Source: Manduca sexta
Lineage: Eukaryota > Arthropoda > Insecta > Lepidoptera > Sphingidae
DNA: 64,000 bases
Direction of reading: 5' to 3'
NCBI RefSeq assembly: GCF_014839805.1
Contig: NC_051129.1
Span: forward strand, 11,412,920-11,476,919
Notes under the pieces: generated by a model
Told to the model about the DNA's origin: nothing
The model's input: only the letters and a program-made list of their open reading frames with translations
The model's database searches: none
Position numbers and translations under genes: made by a program
Shown here: in pieces, positions 15,671-28,200 of the stretch
How positions within the stretch are numbered: the stretch's first letter is position 1
Layout of the letters: each line of letters opens with the position of its first letter

Positions 15671-16170
15671 NNNNNNNNNNNNNNNNNNNNNNNNNNNNNN
15701 NNNNNNNNNNNNNNNNNNNNNNNNNNNNNNNNNNNNNNNNNNNNNNNNNNNNNNNNNNNNNNNNNNNNNNNNNNNNNNNNNNNNNNNNNNNNNNNNNNNN
15801 NNNNNNNNNNNNNNNNNNNNNNNNNNNNNNNNNNNNNNNNNNNNNNNNNNNNNNNNNNNNNNNNNNNNNNNNNNNNNNNNNNNNNNNNNNNNNNNNNNNN
15901 NNNNNNNNNNNNNNNNNNNNNNNNNNNNNNNNNNNNNNNNNNNNNNNNNNNNNNNNNNNNNNNNNNNNNNNNNNNNNNNNNNNNNNNNNNNNNNNNNNNN
16001 NNNNNNNNNNNNNNNNNNNNNNNNNNNNNNNNNNNNNNNNNNNNNNNNNNNNNNNNNNNNNNNNNNNNNNNNNNNNNNNNNNNNNNNNNNNNNNNNNNNN
16101 NNNNNNNNNNNNNNNNNNNNNNNNNNNNNNNNNNNNNNNNNNNNNNNNNNNNNNNNNNNNNNNNNNNNNN
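15671..16170. other. assembly gap, 500 N
   Basis: Exactly 500 undetermined bases, the same size as the second gap. A uniform length suggests a scaffolding placeholder, not a measured gap. Stromalin begins 109 bases to its right, so its 5' untranslated exon and promoter may be missing from the window. Confidence 0.95.
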
Positions 16171-16279
16171 ACATATATATGCGCCTTAATGCATTTTCAA
16201 TGTTGTATAAGCTAAAGAATGTGTGTTTGAGAAATGTGATGTATTTTAGTTAAATTTTGTGTTAAGTTTACACAACAAT

Positions 16280-19200
16280 ATGCATCGTCGCGGCGGGAAA
16301 CGCATCCGGATGGATGACCCTCCTCCGGAGTACGTGAATCCGATGACCCCGGCGACTCCCATGACTGATTATGGCGGCCAGTCTGTGCACGAGCCCGAGA
16401 CGCCAAGCTATAGCGGGTTTAATGCTGGCGCGCCGGTAAACTCGACAGCAACTGAGGCGCCACGAGAGGAGGCTGACGAGTCGCATCATGAAGAAGAGGA
16501 GCCGAGATCACCATCGCCAACGCCCACAAAGCGTGTGACCCGCAGTCGCGGTAGGCGTGGAGATGGTGGGTACGTGGGTCGGCTGGCCGAGTCGCCACCA
16601 CCGCCGCCGCTGCGCCGGCGTGGCCGAGGGGGCCGCGGGCGTGGCCGGGGCAGAGGTGCCGCTCCGCCACCGGCGTACTCGCCACCTCCCGTGCTGCTGC
16701 CCGGTGACGACGAGAACAGTCTCTATAACATACTGAGGTTCAATAAGACTGCTATCAATGTGAGTTATTTCATAAGCTCTAACTTATAAACTGTTGTGAT
16801 AGTAAAAGCACTTGATAAAGATTTTTTATTTGTTTAATTTTAGCAAGTAGTGGATATGTGGATTGAGGAATACAAGACAAACCGTGAGGTGGCATTGGTT
16901 CAACTGATGCAGTTCTTCATCAACTCATCAGGGTGCCGTGGGAAGGTCACACCAGACATGGCACAGATGGACCACACACTCATCATCAAAAAGATGACAC
17001 AGGAGTTTGATGAGGTGATATATAGCATTTTCTAGATTTGTTAATAGTCAATGCTAATGCTAAAATAAAATTATTTTTATTTTTTTCTGTTATGTCAGTA
17101 TGTCTATTGATACTGTAAACTACAGCATGAACATACTAGTTTCTGTATGATGTACCACACAAACCTGCTAAAATTGTATATGGAGAGCCATATTAATAAT
17201 ACCTTTAATAATTCTGGTCTGTAAAAGTTACTTAAGGAGAGGATAAGCTGGTGCACACCTGACAAATTCCTTCAATTTGTATATCATCCCAATGTACAAT
17301 ATAATAATTATTCTTAGGTTCATGGTTAATTATGGAAAGTCATTATCACTTGTCATCATGTGACCTACTTAATTGTACCATCACATTATGTCTTGCCATT
17401 TCAAAGCTGAACATAAATAATGAATTCCTGCATTTATCTCTAACAGGAAAGTGGTGAATATCCACTGATAATGTCCGACAGACATGGAAAAGTTCGCCCA
17501 ACTTCTGTGAGTTCATCCAGACCCTGGTGAAGATGTGCCAGTACTCCATCATCTATGACCAATACTTGATGGACAATATCATCTCACTGCTCACAGGGCT
17601 CTCTGACTCTCAAGTGAGAGCTTTCAGACACACTGCCACACTGGCTGGTAAGTGCTCAGTATTTCTAATAGGAACTAGCAGCTGGCTTGTATTGTTCATT
17701 ATTGTCTTATTGGTTTGCAATTGTAAGTGAAATTTCAGTTCTTTAACATTTTCATTACATACAATATAGTGTAGGGCTAAATCTGTAATGTAGGAACTAA
17801 TTGGAAGAGGGAGACATTATTTCAGCTAATGAAAAGTTTAAAATTTTCCATATAACATCTGATTATAGCTGATGCCAGAGAGTAATTGAAAAGTGAAAGA
17901 ACATGCCCAAAAAATGGTTTATATTTCACAAAAAATCTAGTCACAATAATTTATTTATATTTGGATAGAACTCTTAAAAACGGGTCTAATAAAATATCAT
18001 TGAATATGAATAAATTATATTAATATATTTTGAAGACCTCCAACTTTGAGATTTTTATAATCTTATTTTACTTAAATATTCCAGTTATTTAGAACACTTG
18101 CAAAATATAAATGTTACTTTGGAATGTTCCCCCCCTGTGATCCACAATTTTTAAGATTATTTTTTCAATTATCCTTTATATCTGCGAATGATAACTGACA
18201 GCTATTATGTCAAAAAATATCAGAATTCTTGGTAGTTACCAATTCCATCTCTTTTGATGAATCAACCAAGTTATTTTTTTATAAGTTAATCTGCCAGAAC
18301 ATGTCTTTCTAGTTTTTCTTGTAAAACTTTTAATAATTCCTAACTTCATATTTTTACCATTTTATTATCCAATAAGTACAAGATTGGTTTGAATTTATTC
18401 CAAATTAAGAAACAGCACCCACATAAAATACCAAACAAATCCTTTCAGTGGTCACAGAGTGTTGTTAAACCATGAACCATAGAACTTTGCTACCGAGTCA
18501 GTTAATAAAAATTAAAATATACCCTTTTTTATAAATCCATCTATAAGTAAATAAATTTGTAATAGAATTTGAATGAATTATGATATTTGTTAGTGATGAA
18601 GCTGATGACCGTTGGTGGACGTGGCGCTGCTGACAAGTGTGAACTGCGACAACTGTCTCGCCGCCAGTACGAGGCGGAGCGGCTGAAGGCGCGGGACAAG
18701 CGCGCCACCGAGCGCCTCGAGGTGCTTGTCGCCAAGCCGGCAGGGAGCTTGAGGAAAACATGGAGGAGATCAAGAACATGCTCTCCTACATGTTCAAATC
18801 TGTGTTTGTGCACCGCTACAGGGACACGCTGCCTGATATCAGGGCCATCACCATGGCTGAGATAGGCATCTGGATGGAGAAGTTTCCAGCACACTTCCTT
18901 GATGATCTGTATCTCAAGTATATTGGCTGGACACTTCATGACAAAGTAAGTAACTATTGTGGAGACTCAAAATTGCATTATAGTACACTGAATTGATCCT
19001 CAAACCAAACATTTTCTCCCTAGATAATAGCTAAAATTGTAGAGGAAAGCGTAAGGGATAAATGAAAAAAAAGTTAAAATGTGACTCAAATAGTAATATT
19101 ATTATGAATATGGCAGTATCACTGTTAGTTATTGATATGTACATATTTCCACAGGTGGGTGAGGTAACGCCTGCGTTGTCTACAAGCTCTCCAGCCATTG

Positions 19201-22200
19201 TATGAGTGTGAGGAGCTGAAGGGCAAGCTAGAGTTGTTCACATCCAAGTTTAAGGACCGCGTATCGTACTTGTCTATGTCGTTGGACAAGGAGACGGAAG
19301 TCGCAGTACACGCCGTTAGGCTCGTCATTGCCATACTGAAGTGAGTGAATATTTACACGGCTATGGTGAAGTAAGGAAGAGTAGAACACCTTCTATGTGT
19401 ATCCAGTTTATGTTCCGCTCTACCCTCACTGCTATTGGGCTGATATTAATAATTTATTTACACCCATGTGATGTGTAACGCGTTCGATCGAGTGTGCGGT
19501 GCCGCAGGATGCACCCAGACGTGCTGACGGACAAGGACTGCGAGAACGTGTACGAGCTGGTGTACTCGTCGTGGCGCGCGGTGGCGGCGGCGGCGGGCGA
19601 GTTCCTGAACGTGCGCCTGTTCCGCGCCGACGACGTGCCCGAGCAGCGCTCGCGCCGCGGCAAGCGCCGGCTGCCCAACACGCCGCTCATCAGGGACCTC
19701 GTGCAGTTCTTCATCGAGTCCGAGGTCATTATAACCACGCTATTTACTCTGTAATGTTATACATACCCAGTGAGGTAACGCCATGACGGACTCAATGCTA
19801 CGGGTCTCTGGCTTAAAATGAGACCATTTAGAAAATGGACTTTCTGTGCATCAGGACTTAAAAAAATCTAAACAGATTTATGACAGGCCAAATTCAATTG
19901 ATTTGCCACAGAACTTTGTGGTGTAGTTAGACTTCTATATTCATGATGAAACAAGTTTCACATGTATCACAATATTACATTTTCCAACAGTTACATGAGC
20001 ATGGCGCTTTACCTGGTGGATTCGTTGATCGAGTCAAATCCCATGATGAAAGACTGGGAGTGCATGACGGATCTGCTGTTGGAGGAGGCGGGCCCCGGCG
20101 AAGAGGCGCTCGATAACAGACAGGTTATCTCTATTTTCTACATCTCAAGGGATACAACAGTGAATTTGATTTCTATCATAATAATTTTGTGTCACAGCAA
20201 AAGTATTTATCTTGGGCTTTGGTCTTAGTACACCCAAATGTCTTGTATTTTTATTAAGTACTAGAATTGTTAGGTACTGTGTGACGAGGCTTCAAGGAGA
20301 ATGTACAGTCCACACAGGCTCTAAGCAATCTTTTGGAATGATGCTGTAATGAGTTACTGCAGTGATTTCTTGATATTAATTCATGCAATGTCGCCTGATC
20401 TTATCTTACATTGATAAGGTAATATGGACAAATTGAGTGCATTAATTACACCACTATTCAATATGTTTGGTGAGATTTGGCTCGCGGACTGTACAATGTA
20501 TATGTATCGCAGGAGTCGTCGCTGATCGAGCTGATGGTGTGCTGCGTGCGGCAGGCGAGCTCGGGCGAGCCGCCCGTGGGGCGCGGCGCCAGTCGCAAGC
20601 ACCACCACATGCTCTCCAAGCCGGAGCAGGCCAAGGTAACGGAATCTTACACCTGATGTTATAGTACAGGACACAAATGTAGCTTAATCTGTTTTGCTCA
20701 GCTCTCCCAACAATATCGTTCCTCAACAACTCAACAAAATCCTTCATGTTGCCACCTTACATCGCTTTTCTCTTATATATTAGCACCATTCCAGTTTATC
20801 CGCTACATTTCCGTTAGTAGTTACGTTGTAAATGTGACTATCGTTGCAGGTGGTGAGCGATGACCGCGCGAAGATGACGGCGCACTTCATAGTGACACTG
20901 CCGGCGCTGCTGGACAAGTTCGGCGCCGACCCCGAGAAGCTCACCAATCTGGTCTCCATTCCACAGTACTTTGACCTCGAGCTTTACACTACGCAGCGGC
21001 AGGAAGCTGTGAGTCATTATTCTCTAAGTCATAGTTTATCGCAGTTTGTTTGCGGCACATAAGATGAAATGTGTACCGTAAAATGTTATCTAATTGATGT
21101 TACCTTATCTTTTCTGGCATAAATCAGTTCTTTTTGGAATAGTGCCTAAACATTTTCACTCACTTATTGCTTTTGGTACTTGATCCGTACAGAATCTGAC
21201 GCTACTTCTAAACAAGATCCGCGATATGGTGAATGTGCAAACAGAGGCAGAGGTGCTGGAGACGTGTGGCCGCACGCTGGAGTTCCTCTGCTCGGAGGGG
21301 TGCTCGGTGTACAGCAAGTGCAATGTGGCGCGCGCCACCATTACCGACGCATGCGTCAACCGATACAAGGAGGCCATCGACGAGTACCGCAGCCTCATTG
21401 AAGGCGGGGAGACGCCCGACGCGGACGAGGTGTTCAACGTGATTAACTCGCTGCGCAAGGTCTCCATCATGTACATGTGCCACAATCTCAACGACACCAA
21501 CATATGGGACTCGCTCTTTGAGGACCTGCCCAAGTGTCTCAAACAGAATGAGACGCAGATGCCGACACAGGTAACAGCAAAGTTGGGTTTTTTAAAATTG
21601 TTTAAAAGCAAAATTTTTATTTTTTATTTAGTGAATATTGCATAATATTATAACGGTATCGGTTGGTGGTGTGCCGCAGGCGCTGGTGTACGTGGTGCGC
21701 GCGTGCTTCTACTCGCTGGTGTGGGAGCTGCACGCGCTGGAGGAGCGCGGCGGGGCGGGGCGCGGGCGGGGCGCGGGCGGCGCGGGCGCGGTGGCGGCGG
21801 TGCGCGACCGGCTGCACGCGTACGCGACGCACTGCAAGCTCATCGTGCGCGACGGACTCGCGCCCGAGCTCCGCGAGGAGGTACCCGCGCGCACACTACT
21901 ACATACGGCTGATAGTTCTGTACGTACTGACACTGTCGTAACACCTAGGCGTACACGAGCCTGTGCGACCTGCTGATCTTCTTCGCGGAGAACCTGTACG
22001 CGCTGCACCACGCCGGCGAGCCCGCCATGAAGCAGCTCGTGCTGGAGCCCGACAACGAGCTGTGCGACCTGCTCAACGACTTCATACAGGAGTTCGTCTT
22101 CGTGCACCACAACTACGGTAATTACACTACACACACTACGCGGTGCACACGGCCACTAGTCACATTAATATAACAACCCGTGGTACTGAATATATACATT

Positions 22201-25200
22201 TTTCATACATAGTTTCATGTGAACTAGAACTTATAATTTCACAAAATGCAGTTACTGGATGATAATACACATAAGGTTAATATTTACTGAACAAAACATT
22301 TACTTGATGATAAACCATGACAAAAGGCATACTACAGTCCGCGCGCAAGCTCCGCGAAATTTTAGGGATCTTGACATAATAACTTAATACAGTGAGTTAT
22401 TCAATATTCCGTAGATAAATGAAGCTGGTGAGGTATATCATATTTTTATATATATGTATTCGATACTGAATCATATTTTATGATTAAATATTTTTTACTG
22501 ACCTAGTAATGAAAATGTACATACACAATATACATACATGTATGTGTATTTATGTATATTATGGATTTTGTGGTTACAATCAATGATCATCAAACCAAAT
22601 GAAAAAAACATTGTGTAGTAAAAGCTTACACTATGTACTGGTCCGTTGTTGGTGTGGTTCGGGAGCGGTGAGTCTGGATATTTTTGCACTTTGTCCAAAT
22701 TGGGTTTATCAATGTAATTTTTATCCTTTCGTGCCTCTTATTGGAAATTTTCTATGTATTGTTTTATTTAATGTGAAACGTGTAGCAAATAATTGCACTC
22801 GGAACTGTATCTGTGTACAAAATGTAACTTCACTGCATATGAACAGTGACCGTGAGAAAAAATATGCATTATTTCCGTTCACTACGAGCGATGTGGAGAA
22901 GAAGCGATGGTGTTGCGTGTCACATGAACGCGTTCGGATGTCGCGACCGCGCGGGCGCACCCGTCGACGACGTCTCCCACTGTTGTTGTCCTAATGTGCT
23001 ACTGAGCGCCCCGACACGTGTACGAGACGTAATGAACGGGCAGGCTGGTCTGTGCGTTGCACTCGTGACCGTCGCGACATCGAGTTGTGTCCGCGGCCGC
23101 GCCGTGGCGGTGCCGTGGCGGTGCCGTCGCGGTGCAGTCGCGGTAACGGTGTGGTATGTTTGGTTGCATGTCACGCTCCGTGCGTGCGGCGGGTCGTGTC
23201 CGTGACATTCCGACGCCGGTAAGCCAGTTGCTCCGCACTCCGTTCGCACTAGTTGACACACCGACGGCGTATTTTACCTTAGTAATGGCGCGACCCACCC
23301 ACACCGGCCGGCGCACGCGCCGCCGCGGCTGCTCTGATCAGTAGGCGCCCCTACTGGCAGTGGCGCGGCGAGTCAGTCGGCCGCGGCGCTCCGCAGAGAG
23401 GCGTCGACAGGGCCCGATTCCCTATGTTACACGTTATTTTGACAGTTCATAATAAGCACGTAACGCACCTAATGGCGTTTGTAACAATTGAAATAATTTC
23501 TCTAAGAGACCGTAACCCGGCCGTGTTACGAGCTCACGCTGTCATAGAGAATAACCCCTGGGCTGCGTCCGCTGTGTGACGTGTGTTCGGTGCGAGTCGG
23601 TCCGCGTTCCGCCGCGTGTCGTCGCCGCCGCGCGCCAATAATGCATATTTTTGTCTCGACCCGACAAGGGAACGACGCCCACGTTCCGCGTACAAGTCAC
23701 CTAACATTACTAAGGGAAAATTTGTCGCGCCCGCTTCATCGACGCAATCCGAAACCGACGGCGAATTCCGCGGAGGCTCATTTCCAAACGGCGACACCGA
23801 ATGTCGCTTATGACATGTCGTCGCTTGTGTCCGTCGGTCCATCGACGTGTCTGTTTTCCTTCCACAGTTTATTACTTATACATAAATTATACCGAGAAAC
23901 ACGGCTTATTTTTCTAAATTTAATAGCAATGTCGAGAAATATGACGACTAATGATGGCATTAAATATTACCTTTTCGCCCATATATTTGTCGGCTAAGTA
24001 TATTGTGTTACTGAAAGCGGCAACGTGCGATGCAAGCGACGGCTGAGAAATAATATGGTCACAATTCAAGAATGTTCAAAAATTGTATGAAGACGCGCGC
24101 CGGCTGTTTGTTTACAGAGAAGTGTTCGCTCGCGGTGTCGGATTGAGATAAAATTCATTCTAACACATTTGAGAGTTTTGTGAATCATTTTTGCATGACT
24201 TGTGAAGTGTTTTTGATTTTGTTGCCTTCTATTCTTTACTATTGTGATTAAATAAGTGAAATACTCGGTTATTGGTGTCTGGAAAAGTAGTTTAGTTGTT
24301 ATTTTATGACTTCAAACGTGTTACGATATTGGAAACAGTATAGTAAATATACAATAATGAAAAGGTTTTTTTATTCATAGAAACAAAATATTGCTTTACT
24401 GTTTCTTGCTACCTGACACGATGTAAAATATAATAATTGTAGATGAGTGGGGGTAATGATAGCCGTAGTTGATAATGTGATAGCAATAAATAATATCATT
24501 TGCACTAGTTATGATTAGCCTTGTGTTGAACTCAAACAATAGGTATTGCAGTTAAGAATGCGGCTTATCGTAATATTTTTGAGAAATTTCATTCTGCTAA
24601 GCATGTGAAGCATGCTGCTACCGACCTATATAATATATTCGAATGGAATCAAGATAGGAGATTAAAAATGTTAATGTATAACGTATTCAAGGCAGTCATT
24701 ACTTCTACTCGAATCAGTAAACCGTGGCGTAGGTACGGCAGTGGAGAGCTTGTACTAAATTGAACGTGGGAGATTCCCGCCACTAATATCTGCCGCGAGC
24801 GCGAGCTTCTTCTGTCATAATATGTAGATAGAGCGATGCATGACGTACATTACTCAAGGCCCAGTCACTGTGTGGTAAACTATCGATACTGTTCAGTGAC
24901 TACGCACGGTGACGCTTGAGGTTAAACTTAGTGTACACGCACACAGACCACTCGTATCCGCCATTGAACGCTGGTCAGTACATTTGTATAGCGGTTGCGT
25001 TATTATTCAACTCGCAGCTGGTGGTTGGTGGGAGTGGTCCGTGTACAGCGGACACATGGACGCGACGTCTCAGGCAAATATTCAAAACATAATACAAATT
25101 TAACGGTTGAAAGGCTCGTTTACTTAAGCGAAATTTTTATTGCGATATGAAGTTATATGCAAGTTTTCAAGTCAGTGTCTTTTTGTGCCGTTTTTTTTAA

Positions 25201-28200
25201 CGTATTTTAAATTTTCAAGAAAAATATTGTCGCTTATGTCAATTTTCCTTTCACCCGTCGTGTTATTATATTTGTGGAGATGTTTGCGTTGAGACGTCCC
25301 GTGCGTGTCGTTTGCGGGGCGTGTGCGTGACGTGTGCAGTGTATCGGCGCTTACAGACGGACAAGACGAGAGACGCATCGAGGAGCTCCACAAGCGTCGC
25401 AACTTCCTCGCCGCGTACTGCAAGCTCATCGTGTACAACGTGGCGCCCATCCGCCGCGCTGCAGACGTCTTCAAACATTACATCAAGGTTATTCATCATG
25501 CTATATCTACTCTGTATTTGTCAATGTATACACCTCCGCTCTCGCGAGTGTAAGCAGTGATGCAGGCCGGGAAAAGCTTGGCTATTGTCGATAGTAGTTT
25601 TTTCATATTTAAGATAATATGTCTTACTGCTGTGAAAATAATGCAAGTCTAGGCATAATGATGTTGATTTAGTTTGGTTGTTAATCCATTTGACAAAATT
25701 GTTTTAAGCGACATAATGTTCATAGTGGTTTGTGTGTTGTGTTGCAGTGTTACAACGACTACGGCGACATAATCAAAGCGACGCTGAGTAAGGCGCGCGA
25801 GATTAACAAAATGAACTGCGCTCTAACCATGGAGCTGGCCATGCAGGCGCTGTTCACCGACATGCTGCAGCGGCATCCCAACCCGCATCGCCAGCTGCCA
25901 GAGTTCCTCGAGCTCAAGGTGCGTGCCTCGCGTGCTCTATGCGCTACTCGATGGTATAGTAAATGTTGTGTAATGTGTCGTGTGCTACGGTGCAGGAGTT
26001 GGCGAAGCGCTTCTCGGTGATGTTCGGGCTGGACGCGGTGAAGAACCGCGAGGCGCTGACGGCGCTGCACCGCGCCGGCATCGCGTTCGCGGCGCTGGAG
26101 CAGGCGCCGGGCGGCGCGCCGCCGCACCTGCTGTTCCTGGAGCCGCTGGGCGAGTTCTCGGGCAAGCTGCTGCGCCAGGACAAGCGCCACGTGCTGCGCT
26201 TCCTGGACGCGCGCATCGTGCAGGTGGTGCAGTGGGCCGACGACTGGGCGCCGCTGGCCGCCTACCGCAACAGCCTGCTGACGGACGCGCCCGACGAGCG
26301 GCCGCCGCCCGCGCGCCGCCACTACGCGCGCCGCACGCGCCAGCACGACGACGACGACGACGACAACGCCGACTCCGACCAGGACCCGCCCGGGTGAACC
26401 ACTACACACTTATGTTATACAAACACATCTATTTGCTACTAGGCCTACTTAGGAATTTCAAATATTCATTTTTCAACATTTTTATTTCGAAGTCAGATTC
26501 GAATTTAGACTCCATATAGGTATGTTGACTATTCAATTTAATGAACTACGTACTTCATAGTAACACCATTAAAATAAAATGTACTGATGAACTCCGAAAA
26601 AGTAAGCGTTCATTCTTTGTTAAATTTATTTTCTTGAAACAATTTTACATGCAAATTTGATAAAACATATTGTGTATGACGTCAATGGTGTTGATGCCGT
26701 CTCAGTCTAGTAAATTATAAAATTGACATTTCTTTGGAATCTATTAAGGAATTATGTACGTTATTATTTGTGCTATAGTTTTACAATACAAATTATTTAT
26801 AGTTTTAGTATATGTACGAAAATAGTCAACATACCTATTGTTTGTAGTTATATTATGACATATCTATGTATTGAAGAGCCTTATGTGGTAATTGATTTTG
26901 TAATATCGTGTAACGTATGGACGGGATATAACGTGTTATTTGTAATGTTGACGTATTTTTATATTGAAGTATGTAGTTGTAGTTAATGTAGTTTTACTGC
27001 CGATTTCAATAAATAATCCTAGCCGATATCCTCAAGTCGATGGCAAAAATGAAATAAATGATGAATTGTTTGGTAATTACAGGGTTTGTATTGCCATGTT
27101 GAGTTACATTAACGTCGGATGAGGTAAAACAAAACAATGTTTAATTTTAACACATATAATTTTATTATTCATTCGGTGTATTTGTTGCAAAGGTCAAACA
27201 AATTTCCTTTACGTTCTTTTAAAGTTTATTGGAAAACTGTCGGCGACACTTTGCCGTTCTGAAGTTAGTCACGTCACTAGTTCTACGTCTGCTGTCACTG
27301 ACGATAGAGACGGAGCCGCTCGTGACTAACTTCACACCGGCAAAGTTATATAACAACCTTAGTACATGATGCCTGAAGTTAATAACCAATGAGGAAAATT
27401 GCCGGATTTCAACTTGTGTAATATTCAGAAATTTGTACGAATTGAATTGTTATGAGTGTAGTTTTCTGCGTAGAGGCGTGGTCGGTACTGTGTCGTCGAG
27501 TTGTTAATTGTTGCGATGTTATTGTAGTTAGTTTAAGGTATATTTTTATAATAAATAATATTTATAAAACATTTTATATATATATTTTATTTATAACATA
27601 CCTATTTGTTAAGACATTATTCTACATACAGGGTCAGTTTGACATTGCGTTACTAAATGAAACCACATACTCGTCTTCACCTTTGCTGACATTGTGCCAA
27701 AAATCATCCGTGAATGACGTATATTTTCACCCCTAAAAATCCTGGTTATAGTTTTCCGTTTTGTTTACCGTTTCGTAGTTTAATGCGATCATGGCGTGTG
27801 CGTGAGTGTATTTCTGATTGAAAGTGTGATATTGCCGCTGCGACGAATTCTCTTAGAGCAGTAGTAGTGGCATAGGGCGCGTAAAATTTAAATTACTTCT
27901 TTTTAATATTTATTTTGTTCGAAACTTATTTGTTTTTATTTTACATCTATGGCTTAAGGGATTTATTGTAAAGTGTTATTTCCAAGTAGATCATTACGCG
28001 GTTTCATTTAGTAACGCAATCTCAAAATGACCCTGTATAAAAGAAATGTTTACAGTCAATAACCTACGATACACAATAACATTAAAATCGTGGAAACTGG
28101 TCATGTCGTGTGAGTGACGTAACTGTATGTGTATAGTAGCCATATTCCTGTACGCCGGGACCAGCTGTGTTAAATTCCCATCATCCACTCTTGTCTCAGC

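Noticed and set aside
15626..16174. Long frames across the N runs at both gaps
   Set aside because: They consist of undetermined bases and carry no information.
21709..22134. 141-codon minus-strand frame
   Set aside because: It spans stromalin exons 11-12 and their intron; the plus-strand exons have splice sites and family matches.
22846..23842. Several 75-140-codon frames on both strands in the GC-rich intron island
   Set aside because: Overlapping frames in all phases reflect base composition; no start context, splice sites or domain support.
25759..26409. 216-codon open frame on the minus strand
   Set aside because: It is the shadow of stromalin exons 14-15; GC-rich coding DNA leaves the opposite strand open. 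The product is Val/Arg/His low complexity, and the plus strand matches STAG.
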